64,000 nucleotides of DNA, taken from contig JAJEKB010021337.1 in NCBI GenBank assembly GCA_022393335.1, positions 1,421,938 through 1,485,937 on the forward strand, in the 5' to 3' direction. The first letter of the stretch is position 1. Each line of letters starts with the position of its first letter. The position numbers were made by a program, and so were the translations under genes. This stretch comes from Macrotrachela quadricornifera. Taxonomy: Eukaryota > Rotifera > Eurotatoria > Philodinida > Philodinidae. The notes beneath the pieces were generated by a model that worked only from the letters and a program-made list of their open reading frames with translations, had not been told where the DNA came from and did not search any database. This document shows positions 11,208 to 22,469 of the stretch, piece after piece.

Positions 11208-12456
11208 TAGGGATCGGCGGTTCCAAAAAAAATGGAACCGAGAACCGAATTTGAAACATTATTTCAGATGTCTTTGGAACCGGAATCGGTTTTTTTCCAT
11301 ATGAGTATTAACCACAGAGGTGCAAAATCTTTCTCGGGTGCCCCCACGCGGAGAAGGAAATTTTGAGGAAAAAGCTAGTAGAAAAGGAAATCTCATTCTC
11401 TTCATAACAAACTGTTACAGGATAAAATTTATTCTTTTGAGATTTTTACTTTACAGGTTTGCCCATTTTTGATCTTCCCAAGAACAAACACATTACTGCC
11501 GAAATATAATTTCTTCGTTACTCTTTTTTCCAGTTTTTTTCTACAATTTTTAATCACTTGCTGAGCTATATCATGGCCAAAGAAATCAATATTGGGAATT
11601 TATCGAACATGGATAATTTCATTATGAGCTTGTTGTTTATTTTATGCGAAATAACGTTGGTCTATAAGCGGTGGAAAAAAATATCTTGGAGAAATCTTTC
11701 GAAAAATTTTGTGAGGGGAGGAAATTTTTGATTTTTTGGAAAACTCTACACCTCTGACTAACCTCATCCTGGTTTTATTGATACATATTATAAAGAGCCA
11801 TAGTAATGTAATAAAACGTTCTATTTGTTGAAAAAATGGAGGATCTTTGGAAATCAACTGATCAGTTTTTGGCCGTTTTTGTACCCTTTCTCTCAGAGTT
11901 TAGTTTTACACAAAACGGAGTCGGACAGCTGAAGCATCATTTTTTTGAACCACCTTCTATTTAAAAGAAAAAACTGACCCAATATTATCTTCAAAGTCGG
12001 AAACAGTTGATAAGAACAGCTTCAGCAAAAAGATTCAAACTGGTTGAACAGGACAATACGTGTATAAATGATGATAATGATGTTACCGAACGCGATAAAA
12101 AAGGGTGTCATTGACCCATTTTATCAGACGGTTGTATCTAAACAATCATGTCTTGTACATAAAGTATTGTAAAACACTTTCTTACTGTCTTACTTTCACT
12201 TACACTTTGGGACAGTCTTTTTCCAATAAATATTAATTTTATTTAAACTGAACAACTAGAGAACTAAAACTTCACGAATTAAATTAATTTTTTTTTCATT
12301 TTTTCTAGTGATTTAATGGCTGCGATTCCATGAAATATTTTACGAAGGAACCGGAACCGGTGTTTTTTCTATTCTTGCTAACCGGAACCGGTCTTTTTGC
12401 AATTTTAGGAATCGGAACCGCCGGTTCCGGTCCTTTTTTGGAACCGCCGATCCCTA
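11208..12456. mobile_element. hAT-type non-autonomous element, 1249 bp
   Basis: The element is bounded by perfect 23-bp terminal repeats beginning TAGGGATCGGCGGTTCC. It is flanked by an exact 8-bp duplication, CTTGCGGC, at 11200-11207 and 12457-12464. An 8-bp duplication with TAGGG-type ends is diagnostic of the hAT superfamily. Subterminal regions are rich in GGAACCG and CCGGTTCC motifs, likely transposase-binding repeats. No transposase frame remains; the interior carries a second insertion at 11315-11756. Confidence 0.9.
11315..11756. mobile_element. Nested hAT-like MITE
   Basis: The ends are CAGAGGTG and CACCTCTG, with flanking octamers ATTAACCA and ACTAACCT (six of eight identical). It sits inside the larger hAT element, so it inserted later. 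Inner similarity between the ends is weak (AAATTTTGAGG-like against CCTCCCCTC). Confidence 0.5.
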
Positions 12457-13140
12457 CTTGCGGCAACATTCCATTGTAGAGATATGATTGTCTTAAGGGG
12501 TACCCCCCCGTCAGAAAGTCGATTTTTTTTCAAAAATTCGATTTTTCGAAAAACACATATTCTTGTAGCCTTGAGTGTCCTCTCTAAGAATATGTATGAA
12601 TTATGTATGGATAGAGCTTAACTGACCCAGTTTTGGTGCGTTTACTGGAAGCACTAGTGAAAATAGGTCGTTTTTATTGATTTTCCTTAGTTACCGTGAT
12701 CTAATTTAGTCCCAAATCGGTTTATAATATTGGAAAACTTTCTAGTCATCACTACCTTTATTTTGAAGTTAATGGGGTAATTGGAAGAAGACTTGGAAAG
12801 ACGCTATGGTACATTGAAAACCTTCCGTATCAAAGGATTAGATGTGTGTTAGCTTTATTATCAAAAATGAAGATGTAGTATTAGTTTATGAGTGCTAAAA
12901 TAATTGTACGAGCTGTTACTGATCAAGTGCTAAGTAAAACTGGAGTTGACCAGTACCAATGCTGACCAGTACAAATATTGACCAGCACTAATATCGAATA
13001 GCATAAGCACTTGAAATCAATGATAATATTGCATGGTTGAGTATATGATAAAAATGAAATCATAAAAATTTTATTCTAACATGAAAAAATATAATCGATA
13101 ACTCTATGATGTGATGATAACAGAAAAAAACCTGTAGCAC

Positions 13141-13794
13141 CTAGTTATCAGCAAACAGATCAATAAAACTGTCTAGTGTAAATGATATTGTGATTTGCTT
13201 ATTACAGACGTAGCCACGAATATCACTAGGATATCTACATCGAATGATTTGCTTCACTATCGGCGGCCATTCGTATGTTTCGTTGTTTCTCTTTGTCAAT
13301 CGTTTTTGTTTACGTTTTATCAATACTAATTGATATAGTTCTTTGTAAAGTTTACGACGAGACTGAATATCATCGTTACCATCCAAAATGTTTTCTTGTA
13401 ATGCTTTTGTTGATAACTGTGAAACATTTTCAGGCAGAAGTGGATAGTCATATTCTTCGCTGTAATTACTGTTGCTACTTTCGTCAAGACTACGTTCCTC
13501 CGTATTGTCTTGTTCGTCGTCATCGTGGATGTTCTGCAATATAAAATATGATTTAGTTGAGAAACAGTAATTATATTTTCAAAATAAATAGTGAAAGAAA
13601 ATCTGCAAAATAGCACGAAAATATTGTTTTCTTATGAAACAACGCACTACAGTATTATTATCGTTCGTTGATTGCATTGTTGTCACAGTAGTTGAAGCAG
13701 GTTCAAGGATAGTAGCAAGTTCCTTAGGAAATGGAACATTTTTCCGTTCAAATGCGTTTTTCAAATAATTGTACGATATTAAAAAATTATTCAT
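13141..13794 (-). CDS. Accessory protein of the TTAA transposon, two exons, 178 aa
   Basis: Exon 1 (13794-13651) starts at ATG and encodes a basic N-terminus (MNNFLISYNYLKNAFERKN). A GTAGTG donor, a 117-bp intron and a TTGCAG acceptor lead in phase to exon 2 (13533-13141), which ends at TAA. Exon 2 begins with a strongly acidic stretch (DDDEQDNTEERSLDESS) and later has a Lys/Arg-rich segment (LVLIKRKQKRLTKRN) before a WPPIVKQIIRCRYPSDI block. There is no signal or membrane segment. The gene lies between the transposase stop (13882) and the left end, in the same orientation. I do not recognise the fold. An acidic plus basic composition suggests a nucleic-acid-binding or assembly partner of the transposase, but that is inference. 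Confidence 0.65.
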
Positions 13795-13881
13795 TGTTAT
13801 TTAGATATGAAACTTATTCTAAAACATAAGATAGAATGAACAACGATACGTGCTTCATTGAAAAACGATAAAAAACATCTG

Positions 13882-16564
13882 TCAATATGCGCCAGGAAGA
13901 TACGCATCATCTGTAGTCATTTCGTTCATTTTTTCACGACCTTTTATAGCATATTTAGATCTTTCTTTTCTTTGAACTTTGTTTTTCTCCTGTTCTTCAC
14001 GATCTTTGTCGAATCTTTTAAAAATTAAGCTAGAAAAATAGCCACTTGAACCACCTGCAGAAAAGTAAAATAGGATAGGATCAGTGAAAAAATTCATCAA
14101 TATATACCGCATAAGTTTTCCAAAAGCTTTTGTAGACTTTGATAGCCATCATTGAAAATCGACACAGAAAGACCGACACACAAGTCCAAAACAGGACCTG
14201 ATGAGTAACGTCTCTTCGGAGCCATGCTCCATAATAATGAATGAAATGATTCATTCGGATTTTGTGATGATCCATGTAGAACTCTCTTGAGGAGATCAGC
14301 TACAATTCAAGCAGAATAATACGAAGACAATTAATATAAGAAAAAATATCTAATAATGAAGAGAAGTAGCCAAATGCAATCAGAAAAGATATAGTTCCAT
14401 TTCTAAATCAACTATTCTAAACTTACGAGCAGCTAATTCTGCAAATACTGGTCGTATTGCTTCCATTACTGCATGTGGAAGACTGTGTGGAGTATGATCA
14501 TACTCTTTACCTGAAAAAAATTTTTCAAACATATTCGCTTGGAAAAAAGAGAAAATAACCAATTATCAGTCGTTACCCTCTAGTAATGCTTTCCAATACC
14601 CACAGTATATTGGATTGCACCATTCATGGTGAGGTTCATCATTCGTTGAAGCCTAAAATTCAATAGAAAGAAGTTTCCATATTATTTTTAAAGTCATTTT
14701 TCAACTTTATGCTTGTAGATTGCCCATACCGCCTTGACCATTTCCTGTAGATTTGTTTTGTTTCTAACTATTGCTTGTCGGTAATAATACTTGAAATTGA
14801 TAATCATGTCTAGAGCATAGATAGATAATTATACTTAGATGAACAAGCAATAAAATCAATATTTTACTTTCTGTCATTCTTCCCGCACCAGATATACCTT
14901 TCTTTCCATCGATCACGACATTTTTCATTTCGTTCTTTTTCTTTTCTAAGCGATGTTTCATTTTCTTGCACCAATGATTTATATCTTCGATTTTTTGTAC
15001 AACCACATCTGGATATGGTGGTTCATTTGTTAATTTCAACATCGTCTTGGTATCTCCATCTCCAATGTAGCTAAATCAAAAAAAGATTTCACAAACCACC
15101 TTTTTGAACAAAATAAAATGCAATACTTATCTAAAGAAGTAAATAATAACTTCCAATATGACGAATGTTAAAAGCAAAACAAAAAAAAAATATTATGAAT
15201 AGAAAAAATGCAAAAGAGCGAAATTGGCGTCAGAAATTCTCAGAAATTCACTCACTTCACATATTGTACATTATAGAATGCTATGGAGCGGGTAAATAAC
15301 CGATAAATACCATCTACTTCCATTGCTCCTAGTAGAAAATAATTGAAAGTTTTTCTGAAGGAAATAATATTAGTTCGACACGTACCAGAAGATCCCTCGA
15401 AATTGATTTGGCAATTATGGTTGCTAATTATATCTTCATATTGTTGTCTGTTTTTCTCTTTGATACTCAGTGCACCATCACAAACGGTACATTTCTTTGA
15501 CATTCGCTCAATATCCAACACCTAAAAGTAAATTTAGGCGTGTTTCAAAGTTTCACACTACCTTTGGCGCTGAACAGCTAGAGAGAACAGCTGCGACACC
15601 ATTGAGACTAGCAAAACCTCTCTTTTGCCAACTTCCATCCCCTGAAACAGTTAGTTTTCGAGAACCGGAAATTTGACAAGCTTCTTCAACAGCATTTTTC
15701 ATCGATTCTTTTTGATGTTCTTGCACAATCGGTACGATCTCATCCATTAAATTTCCAAAATATTCTTCATCTATAGGAGGAGGTATATTTAAAGCACCAC
15801 ATATCTTTGCTAATCCTGCATGACCAACTCCAGATAAATTAGCTGCTAAAATTACGAGAAAATTAGAGTGAGATTATCAAATTATCTGTTTACAGAACCC
15901 ATGACAATTACCGACAACAGAACGAACATTTATATCTCGATGTTTTGAATTGGGACATTGGTTAGACGAATTGCTTCGAACTATGTTGGAACAATGACAT
16001 TCAAATTCCATTGAGCAATATAAACCTGAAATAATATGAAAAAAAATTTGAAAAATTGAATAATTGCATAGTACCTTCCCGTTTTGTCAAACGCATCGTA
16101 CCATTCCAATTTTGGAAGCACGACTGACAAATAGTATTTCGCATTAATTGTAGTAAGAAACTATTGTGAATCAGTTGATAGAAATCATGTTCATCATTGT
16201 TATGTAGAGAATATGATTGTTGAGCAAAAGTCTGAATTTTCTTTGATGATGGTCCTATAAATTGTTCGTTTGTTTTTTGTTTTGATGATGATGCCCGTGC
16301 TATCGATGGGGAAATTGACATTGAATGTTCTCGTTGTTCCAATGGTATCTGAATATTTGTTGAAATTGGTGATAATATTGATGAATTCAACATTGAACTG
16401 ACAACTGATGACGACAATGGTGTAGAAGTAAAAAACGAGGATTTCGTCGAAATTTCGTTATTTTCTTTCTCTCTAGACAACGAACGAGACGTAGACCGAA
16501 CAAGATTAGTCACACGTTGTTGTCGAGAGCGACGAGCACGACTTTTGCTTTCAGGACGAGGCAT
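13882..16564 (-). CDS. Transposase of the TTAA element, 11 exons, 633 aa
   Basis: Exons (minus strand): 16564-16075, 16025-15912, 15842-15562, 15521-15386, 15328-15256, 15070-14868, 14809-14730, 14652-14577, 14510-14427, 14299-14108 and 14054-13882. Every intron is GT-AG, every phase matches, and 1902 nt end in TGA. The N-terminus (MPRPESKSRARRSRQQR) is basic and Ser-rich, followed by Cys pairs (CQSCFQNW, YCSMEFECHC). The catalytic part shows GDGSWQKRGFASLNG, CTVCDG, NHNCQINFEGSSGAMEVDG, YIGDGDTKT, YYYRQAIVRNKTNL and NPNESFHSLLWSMAPKRR, the motif order of the widespread family databases call Mutator-like transposase. The acidic residues of GDGSW and GDGDT are the probable catalytic pair. I chose the MPRP start because the more upstream in-frame codons have no ATG context support. 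A strongly basic tail ends the protein. The gene appears functional. Confidence 0.88.
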
Positions 16565-17515
16565 GTTTGATAAGATAAAATAAAACTTTAATCTAAAATT
16601 CAAAGTCAAAAATTTTTGACAACGACAAGTATTTGAGAAATTCCTAGTTTTATATCTTTATAGAAAGTTAATTATGATCTTTTTTTCTTTTTGTAAGAAT
16701 AATATGAAATAATAGTACAAAAGATTGATTGAAAAATCGTGTATATTTCAGCTCCTTGTGATATAACCGCCATGAATGATATTATATCCGACCAGTAACC
16801 TTCAAAGCGATGCATATTCTCGAAAAGGTGACGCTACAATCAACTGTAAATAAATTTTAGATTCAAAATTGGCTTTCGTTTTTGTCGAAAATACCATAAA
16901 CTCGTACAGTTTTTTAAGAGCTTTTCAATGATATATAATATACTATCAATATTTACACGGAAACACAGAAATTTACTTCGCAATGTTGTGATTCGTTTTT
17001 CTCAGCTTCAAGTTGTTCGTATTTTTTGCCTCTTACGGAACATTTTTCTAGCGAACCCTTGAAAGTTAATTTCAAATTTTTTTTTTATTCGAAAGAGTGA
17101 ACATTTTTCTAGAAATTGCCGGAACAGATTTTTAAAATATCTGACCATTCTTGAGATGTATGAGATTTGCTGGGACCACCAAAAGCAGTTTTCGCAATTT
17201 TCAAATCAAAATAAGAACTACATGTGAACGAAAGCGAATTTAAAAAATCTGTTCCGGCAATTTTTAGACATAAATTTCTTCTTTATTTTGAAACAAATTC
17301 CGTCATTTTTCATACTACCGTAGGTGCCAAAAATGTTCCGCGTTGATAGCCCTGTTTTTGGGACCATTTAGTGGATAACTTTTTAGTTTTGATAAATGAT
17401 TGGTTGAAAATTTTATCAGATTGTAGTCATCTTAAGTCTTCTATCTCCTGAAATTTTCATTGACATCCGTTGCACTATTCACGAGATCGATTTTTGACGG
17501 GGGGGTACCCCTTAA

Positions 17516-18952
17516 TCAAATGCAGTTTGTAAAATACTTTGATGAGCAATAAAAAAAAGTTAGACGAGGATAGAAATGTAGAGCGTTTAATGCTCTTTCA
17601 AACTCTATATGATTCAATTTATTTTACATTAGGAAATCTAAAAATCGATTAATCTTTTTGGGAACTATATAGAACAAATTTTTTCCTATTTTAACATCTG
17701 TTTGATACAAAGGTATTTTCATTATAACTTCTCTTTAACAAGGAATATCGAGCTGAGAATTTTATAGTGAATGTATCTTGTTTAGTTCTACTTGCAGGCA
17801 AAATTTCATTAAATTTGGACAAGTGTTTGAAAAATGGCGATGTCCTTTAAACAAATAACAACTCGTTCAAACTCGTTAAACTCGGCTCTCAATTCTAATG
17901 TAAGGATAATAATATTGAGAGATAATGCATATATGGCTGCAACGAATTATTTTGGTGAAGAAATTCTCGATGCTCGGATAGGTATACAACAGTACTATAA
18001 AGTTTCTCTCTTAGAGTTCAACTACTGTTGACATCGAGAATTACCAGACCTTATGAATTCTTTTAGTTCTTTGGCATGAATTTTTAATTAGGAGTATCCC
18101 TCTTTTTAAAATACAACTTTGAAAAATGTTTTTTTCTGTTTTATGTTCTATGAAGAGACTATGTGTTGTTGATTTGATTGATATTTGATTAAGCTCGATC
18201 GAGCAATCGCTAGTCTTTTAAGTGACATCCACAAGAATATATTAATTCAAAAACAAAAAGATTCTTATAAAATGTTTATGTGGTTATCGGATAGTTCATA
18301 ATAAACTGTCCATGTCTGTGTTAAAGATGTATTAGCACTTCCCGAACTCTATTTTTATTTATCTGAAAACCACTTTTTTATTCAATACGTTGTATTGTGT
18401 CTAGCAGAAACGCTTACTAACTCTGTTCGATTAAGTGGAAACTTTTACCCTAGACACTTCAAAACATTCTCCACAGGTAATTTTGGTAGTTTTGAAGGTG
18501 AGAAATAGAGATTCTCCAAAGAAAGTTTTAGTACTTTTTTGAATAACAAAAAAGGAACCGAGATTTGTGAAAAGCCTTAAAACTATCTCTGAAATATAAG
18601 CATAGGCGTTCACACAAAAATATTCGGCTTAGTCGAATTAGATCTGACGGGCAGTTTTCAGAGCAAATTATATACTCCTTGAAAACAAAAGGTTTTTCAG
18701 AAAGTCTCCGAAAAACCATAGGAGAAGTTTGTCCTCGAACAGATGTCTGATCATTTTCGACGTTCTATTTCTGGTAAAAATATTAGCTCGATCGATCGAT
18801 CGATCCATCGTACATGAACAGCAAAAAACTATTTTTTTGCGAAGTGAATTTTATAGCATGGATGCATACATATTTCTGGTACTTTCATAGGTGTACTCTA
18901 TCATTTAAAAAGTTCTATAACGCCACTTAATTATTATCAATTACCGCTTCAG
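17516..18952. other. Intergenic DNA upstream of the membrane-family pseudogene
   Basis: A 65-codon plus-strand frame at 17834-18031 (starts MAMSFKQITTRSNSLNSALN) might be a decayed ectodomain exon of the pseudogene that follows, but no motif confirms this. A (GATC)n run, GCTCGATCGATCGATCGATC, lies at 18785-18804. Nothing else is recognised. Confidence 0.3.
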
Positions 18953-19511
18953 GAAAATGCGACTGACCATCGATACTGGCCCATTAATCCATTCCGGTCG
19001 GTACCTAGTCCTTATGCAACAGTCAATTGATTCTTTGGAGGTTGTACTCCACTTGATGCTCTTCTCGCAAGCACCCTTGATTGTCTTTACAATGTCACTT
19101 GTCTTGAAATCTTTCCCGATTATTTTCCGGCTTTCATCGAAGTATGTGTCATTTTATACCTTATCATTTACATTAAAAACTCTTTTTACCTAGATAAATT
19201 TAGACTGGACTAGTAGTCTTTCATCTTCGGATAGGTCAAAGATATCCGTGGAAGATAGTTTGAATAACTTGTTCATTGAGCAGTGATCAACAAAAATAGA
19301 CTATTCTAAATATTTTACTGCATGTGCTCCTTCTTTCTGCACATATACAAAATTAAATTATATAAATATTTCTTATTTAATTACTTTATTATTCAGTTTA
19401 TATGGTAGTATTACACTGATCTTGCGTTTAATCGTAGTTTTCTTAGTCAAAGTTTTTTCAAAAATCAAACGTTATTTATTTAGAAACAGCATTGCGGATA
19501 GTATAAGCTAA
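18953..19511 (+). pseudogene. Two-membrane-segment family member, broken, plus-strand copy
   Basis: Two exons are visible, 18953-19141 and 19194-19511, with GT-AG boundaries still intact and phase 0. Exon 1 encodes GGCTPLDALLASTLDCLYN and CLEIF, equivalent to the Cys block of its neighbours. Exon 2 encodes the family hallmark YSKYFTACAPSFCTYT, then a hydrophobic segment with LYGSITLILRLIV and a basic tail ending at TAA. Two in-frame TGA codons (19028 and 19284) interrupt it. The second sits exactly where the intact neighbour at 20673-22469 has Trp (IEQ then stop, against IEQW), so a TGG to TGA change explains it. N-terminal exons were not found. This is the only plus-strand member of the cluster. 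Confidence 0.8.
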
Positions 19512-20256
19512 ATATTACCCAGGTAAATTTTTTAAGAAAAAAATAGTTTGTAGAAAAACTCTGAAACATATAAAGATCGATGCAGTTTTTTATGCTGATT
19601 TCAGCCATGTTATTATTTTTGATCACATATTGACTTTTCCAATTAAAATTTGCTAAATACTAGTCAAAAAAATCAGAAAAATCTAATGATCTATATGTTT
19701 TACAGGATTGCATCGAAAAATTAAATATCGAATCAATGAGTTATTAAAATGAAACATATAGCATTCGATATAGTTTTTGGTGCTCTTTCAGAATCTGAAG
19801 TCAAAAAAAAATGGGACAAGTCATTCTGGATACACTTTTTCGTAAAAAAACTGGATCGGACTCGATTTTTAGGTAGTCGACTACCCAATAAATCTAGGCT
19901 CAGCGCACCTGAGAAGATGTGGAGAAAATATCTTTATACACCATTGGATAGAGCAAAACATTCTCTACCTTTTGAGATATCACAATAAAAATAATGTGTA
20001 AGTATTGGAGGAGAAATTGATGAAATACCACAAAAATGAAAATTTCACTATTTTGACTCAATATGATGGGAACACATTACAGTGTTATCTTTATAACTCT
20101 TCAAGAATTCATTGAAATGAGCTGAAATTTTGGATTTGTTGTTTTTCAAACATGATCTTTCATCTTATGAAACTAAATCGTGGTTTTAAATTTTGTCATA
20201 TGTCCATGTTGGTGGTGTTCTCACGGACCCTCTCTTAGTTGTGGTTCCATACATTT
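19512..20256. other. Intergenic DNA
   Basis: A 79-codon plus-strand frame at 19749-19988 begins with ATG but has no recognisable motif, and I do not call it a gene. No repeat ends are seen. Confidence 0.3.
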
Positions 20257-20470
20257 TTATTTCGAACAATCACTAGTAGCACCTCCATTATTAACAATAT
20301 GAACAAATCGATGAAAAACTATTTTATGAGTATCTTCGTCAACTTCAACAGTTGCTAATAATATAATTATTTCAATTAAACTAACTGTAATCAAATCAAT
20401 CATCACAACAAATCCACCAATTAGTCTTATATAATGTAACTTTATTTGACAAAATTGATTGAGAATTTTT
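20257..20470 (-). CDS. Unassigned terminal exon with a membrane segment
   Basis: Reading the minus strand, a frame open from about 20470 to a TAA at 20257 encodes roughly 70 residues. They contain a strongly hydrophobic stretch (LIGGFVVMIDLITVSLIEII) followed by a hydrophilic tail with VDEDTHKIVFHRFVHIV. There is no ATG, so it would be a 3' exon. It lies just downstream of the gene ending at 20673 and could be an alternative tail of it or a relic; its similarity to that family's last membrane segment is only general. Confidence 0.35.
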
Positions 20471-20672
20471 TCTATAGTTTATTTTTTATGTGAGTATACA
20501 ACATAAAAAGAGACATAGATATGCAAACTACACAAAAGCAGAGAATATATTGAGATTAATTATAATGATAAGTTCTGATACAATGATTAAAAATATAACA
20601 CAACAAAGATATTCATTTATTTTCATTTGAATTAAATATATTTGGTTTCATAATAATAGTTAGATCAATACA

Positions 20673-22469
20673 CTATTCATTTTTGACTTCTATATTATCA
20701 CTATTGAACGGTTGTACTATATTATTACGATTACTGAAGCGGGCTTTAATCTTGTAAGAAATTCGGGACCCGTTCCAGACAATGAATCGGAGTGCAATTG
20801 TAAGTCCACCATATAGAGACAGAATTAATGTTAGCACATATATAATACTGTTACGTGAAACAAACTCATATCGACATACACTCGGTGCACAAGCAGTAAA
20901 ATAGTTTTCATAGATACTTTTATTGAACCATTGCTCAATAAATAGTTCGTCGATAATTTTGCCAATTGTCATATTAGGTGGAAAACGTGATGGTATCGAA
21001 CTATTCAGAGGAGTAACAATTAATGTTGACACTGTAGGTAGAACAAAATCAACTGGTGATGATCCATCCATTTGTGTATAATAATTTAAGAAATTTATAA
21101 TTGATTCGATACAACTTGATGAATAAAAACATTGAAGTGTTGACATGCGTAGTCCATCAATAGGCCAACAACCAACAACAAGACCAGGAAACACAAGATC
21201 GGATGGACCAATCCGCATTAGTTCTTGACATGTGCTTGAAGTAACACAATTACATGTACCATTGGAATACATACGTGGTACACTTTGAAGTAGAAAGTCT
21301 CGTGTCCCGTCGGTAAACTTCAACAGCCAATCAGTATTAAATGCTGTTGGCGGTAAAGTATTGCGTAATAGCTCAATTATAAAAAAGAGTAGACGTCGAT
21401 AATAGTTAGGTGTTCGTTCGATAAAGCCATTGATGATTCCTATTGTCTGCAAATCGAAAGCAGCTCGAGATAATACTGAAGCAGTAATTAATACTGATTT
21501 ATTGAAAGTAGATATTGCATCATCTACAAACAGCTTTGTATCTTCACACAACTTTCCCAACACTTGATGATGCTTGCTGAGTAGGGGTCGATCAAGTTGT
21601 AAGTAGCTGTTTGCCATGGGTCCATATCCATACAATGAAGTTGTCCAGTTTGTTTTGATAAAATCACTCGAACATACCTAACAAGTGAAAAGATAAATAT
21701 ATTAGAAGTTTAAAAGAAATTTAAGAAACACAATTATCGAAATAATGTAGTGGTTATATAACGGTGAAGAAGAATTAGTGTGTATTTCAACTGCCTAAAA
21801 TTAAATATTAAAGATACACTAGATTTTGATTTGACAACATTAAAAATGAGTAGGCAAATATTCAACTATAAACAAGACAGATGCAGACATAAATTCAGAG
21901 TTTGAGATACTTTGAAAAATAATTTCTAGAAACTTGATAAGAACTAGATGTTTGATCAGTTCTAAATTCAAATCTGATTAAGTCCTAAAGTTTTTCTCTT
22001 TCCACGCTCACACAGACAACTCTTTGATATTGTTTGGCTGAATATGTTTATCCTAAGAAATATGACGTGTGAAATTCATATGCTTTCAAAGACGATTGAG
22101 TTCATTTCAATTTCGTCATATAACATACCTGATGATAAGTCGGTAGCACAGAAATAAAGGTGCTATATGGCATAGAGATATTTTGGCATGAACATGACAA
22201 GCTGGATGAGTACATGGCATGCATCTTTTCGAACATAGTGATCGAAGATATTTGTATTGAAACAGGATTTATCACTTGTTTCAAGCTATTAAAAAGTGCA
22301 AGAACAACCACAGAAAAAACGAGAACTATAGGATAAATGCGACTTGCTACAAGAGCTATTTTCTGTCTGTTTGGTGTTTCAATTGTCGCGGTTTCCTGCT
22401 TGAAGAGATTAATTGTAGACCAGAATTGCTTTATATTGACCAATATGAGATTAAATTGAGTAGAATGAC
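20673..22469 (-). CDS. Two-membrane-segment Cys-rich protein, family gene A
   Basis: Exon 1 seen here (22469-22129) encodes a cytoplasmic stretch, a membrane segment (ASRIYPIVLVFSVVVLALF) and LSCSCQNISMPYSTF, ending in YHQ. A GTATGT donor and TTAG acceptor lead to exon 2 (21677-20673), starting VCSSDF. Exon 2 contains a large ectodomain with NXS/T sites and the blocks TSSTCQEL, VGCWPIDGL, STLQCFYSSSC, FIEQWF and NYFTACAPSVCRYEF. It ends with a second membrane segment (YVLTLILSLYGGLTIALRFI) and a basic tail. Topology is cytoplasmic N, TM1, Cys-rich ectodomain, TM2, cytoplasmic C. That layout, with a Cys block just before TM2, recalls DEG/ENaC channels, but no diagnostic channel motif is seen. 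The exon starts in mid-codon after an acceptor, so an initial exon with ATG is missing from this model. Confidence 0.8.

Larger units (their letters stand above)
12497..17511. mobile_element. Apparently intact TTAA-flanked DNA transposon (Kolobok-like), 5015 bp
   Basis: The element has perfect 17-bp terminal inverted repeats GGGGTACCCCCCCGTCA, continuing imperfectly into (A)AAA(G)TCGAT. It is flanked on both sides by TTAA (12493-12496 and 17512-17515). TTAA duplication is characteristic of Kolobok and piggyBac elements. The encoded transposase belongs to the family usually labelled Mutator-like in domain databases, not piggyBac, so Kolobok-like is the better name. Inside, on the minus strand, are an 11-exon transposase gene with no stop or frame break and a separate two-exon gene. 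Identical ends, identical target sites and intact frames all indicate a recent insertion. The gene-free right part (16565-17511) probably holds the promoter and subterminal sequences. Confidence 0.88.

Noticed and set aside
11642..11857. Minus-strand 71-codon frame in the hAT element
   Set aside because: It crosses the edge of the nested MITE and shows no transposase motif.
13275..13544. Plus-strand frame opposite the transposon's second gene
   Set aside because: Antisense shadow of the 13141-13533 exon.
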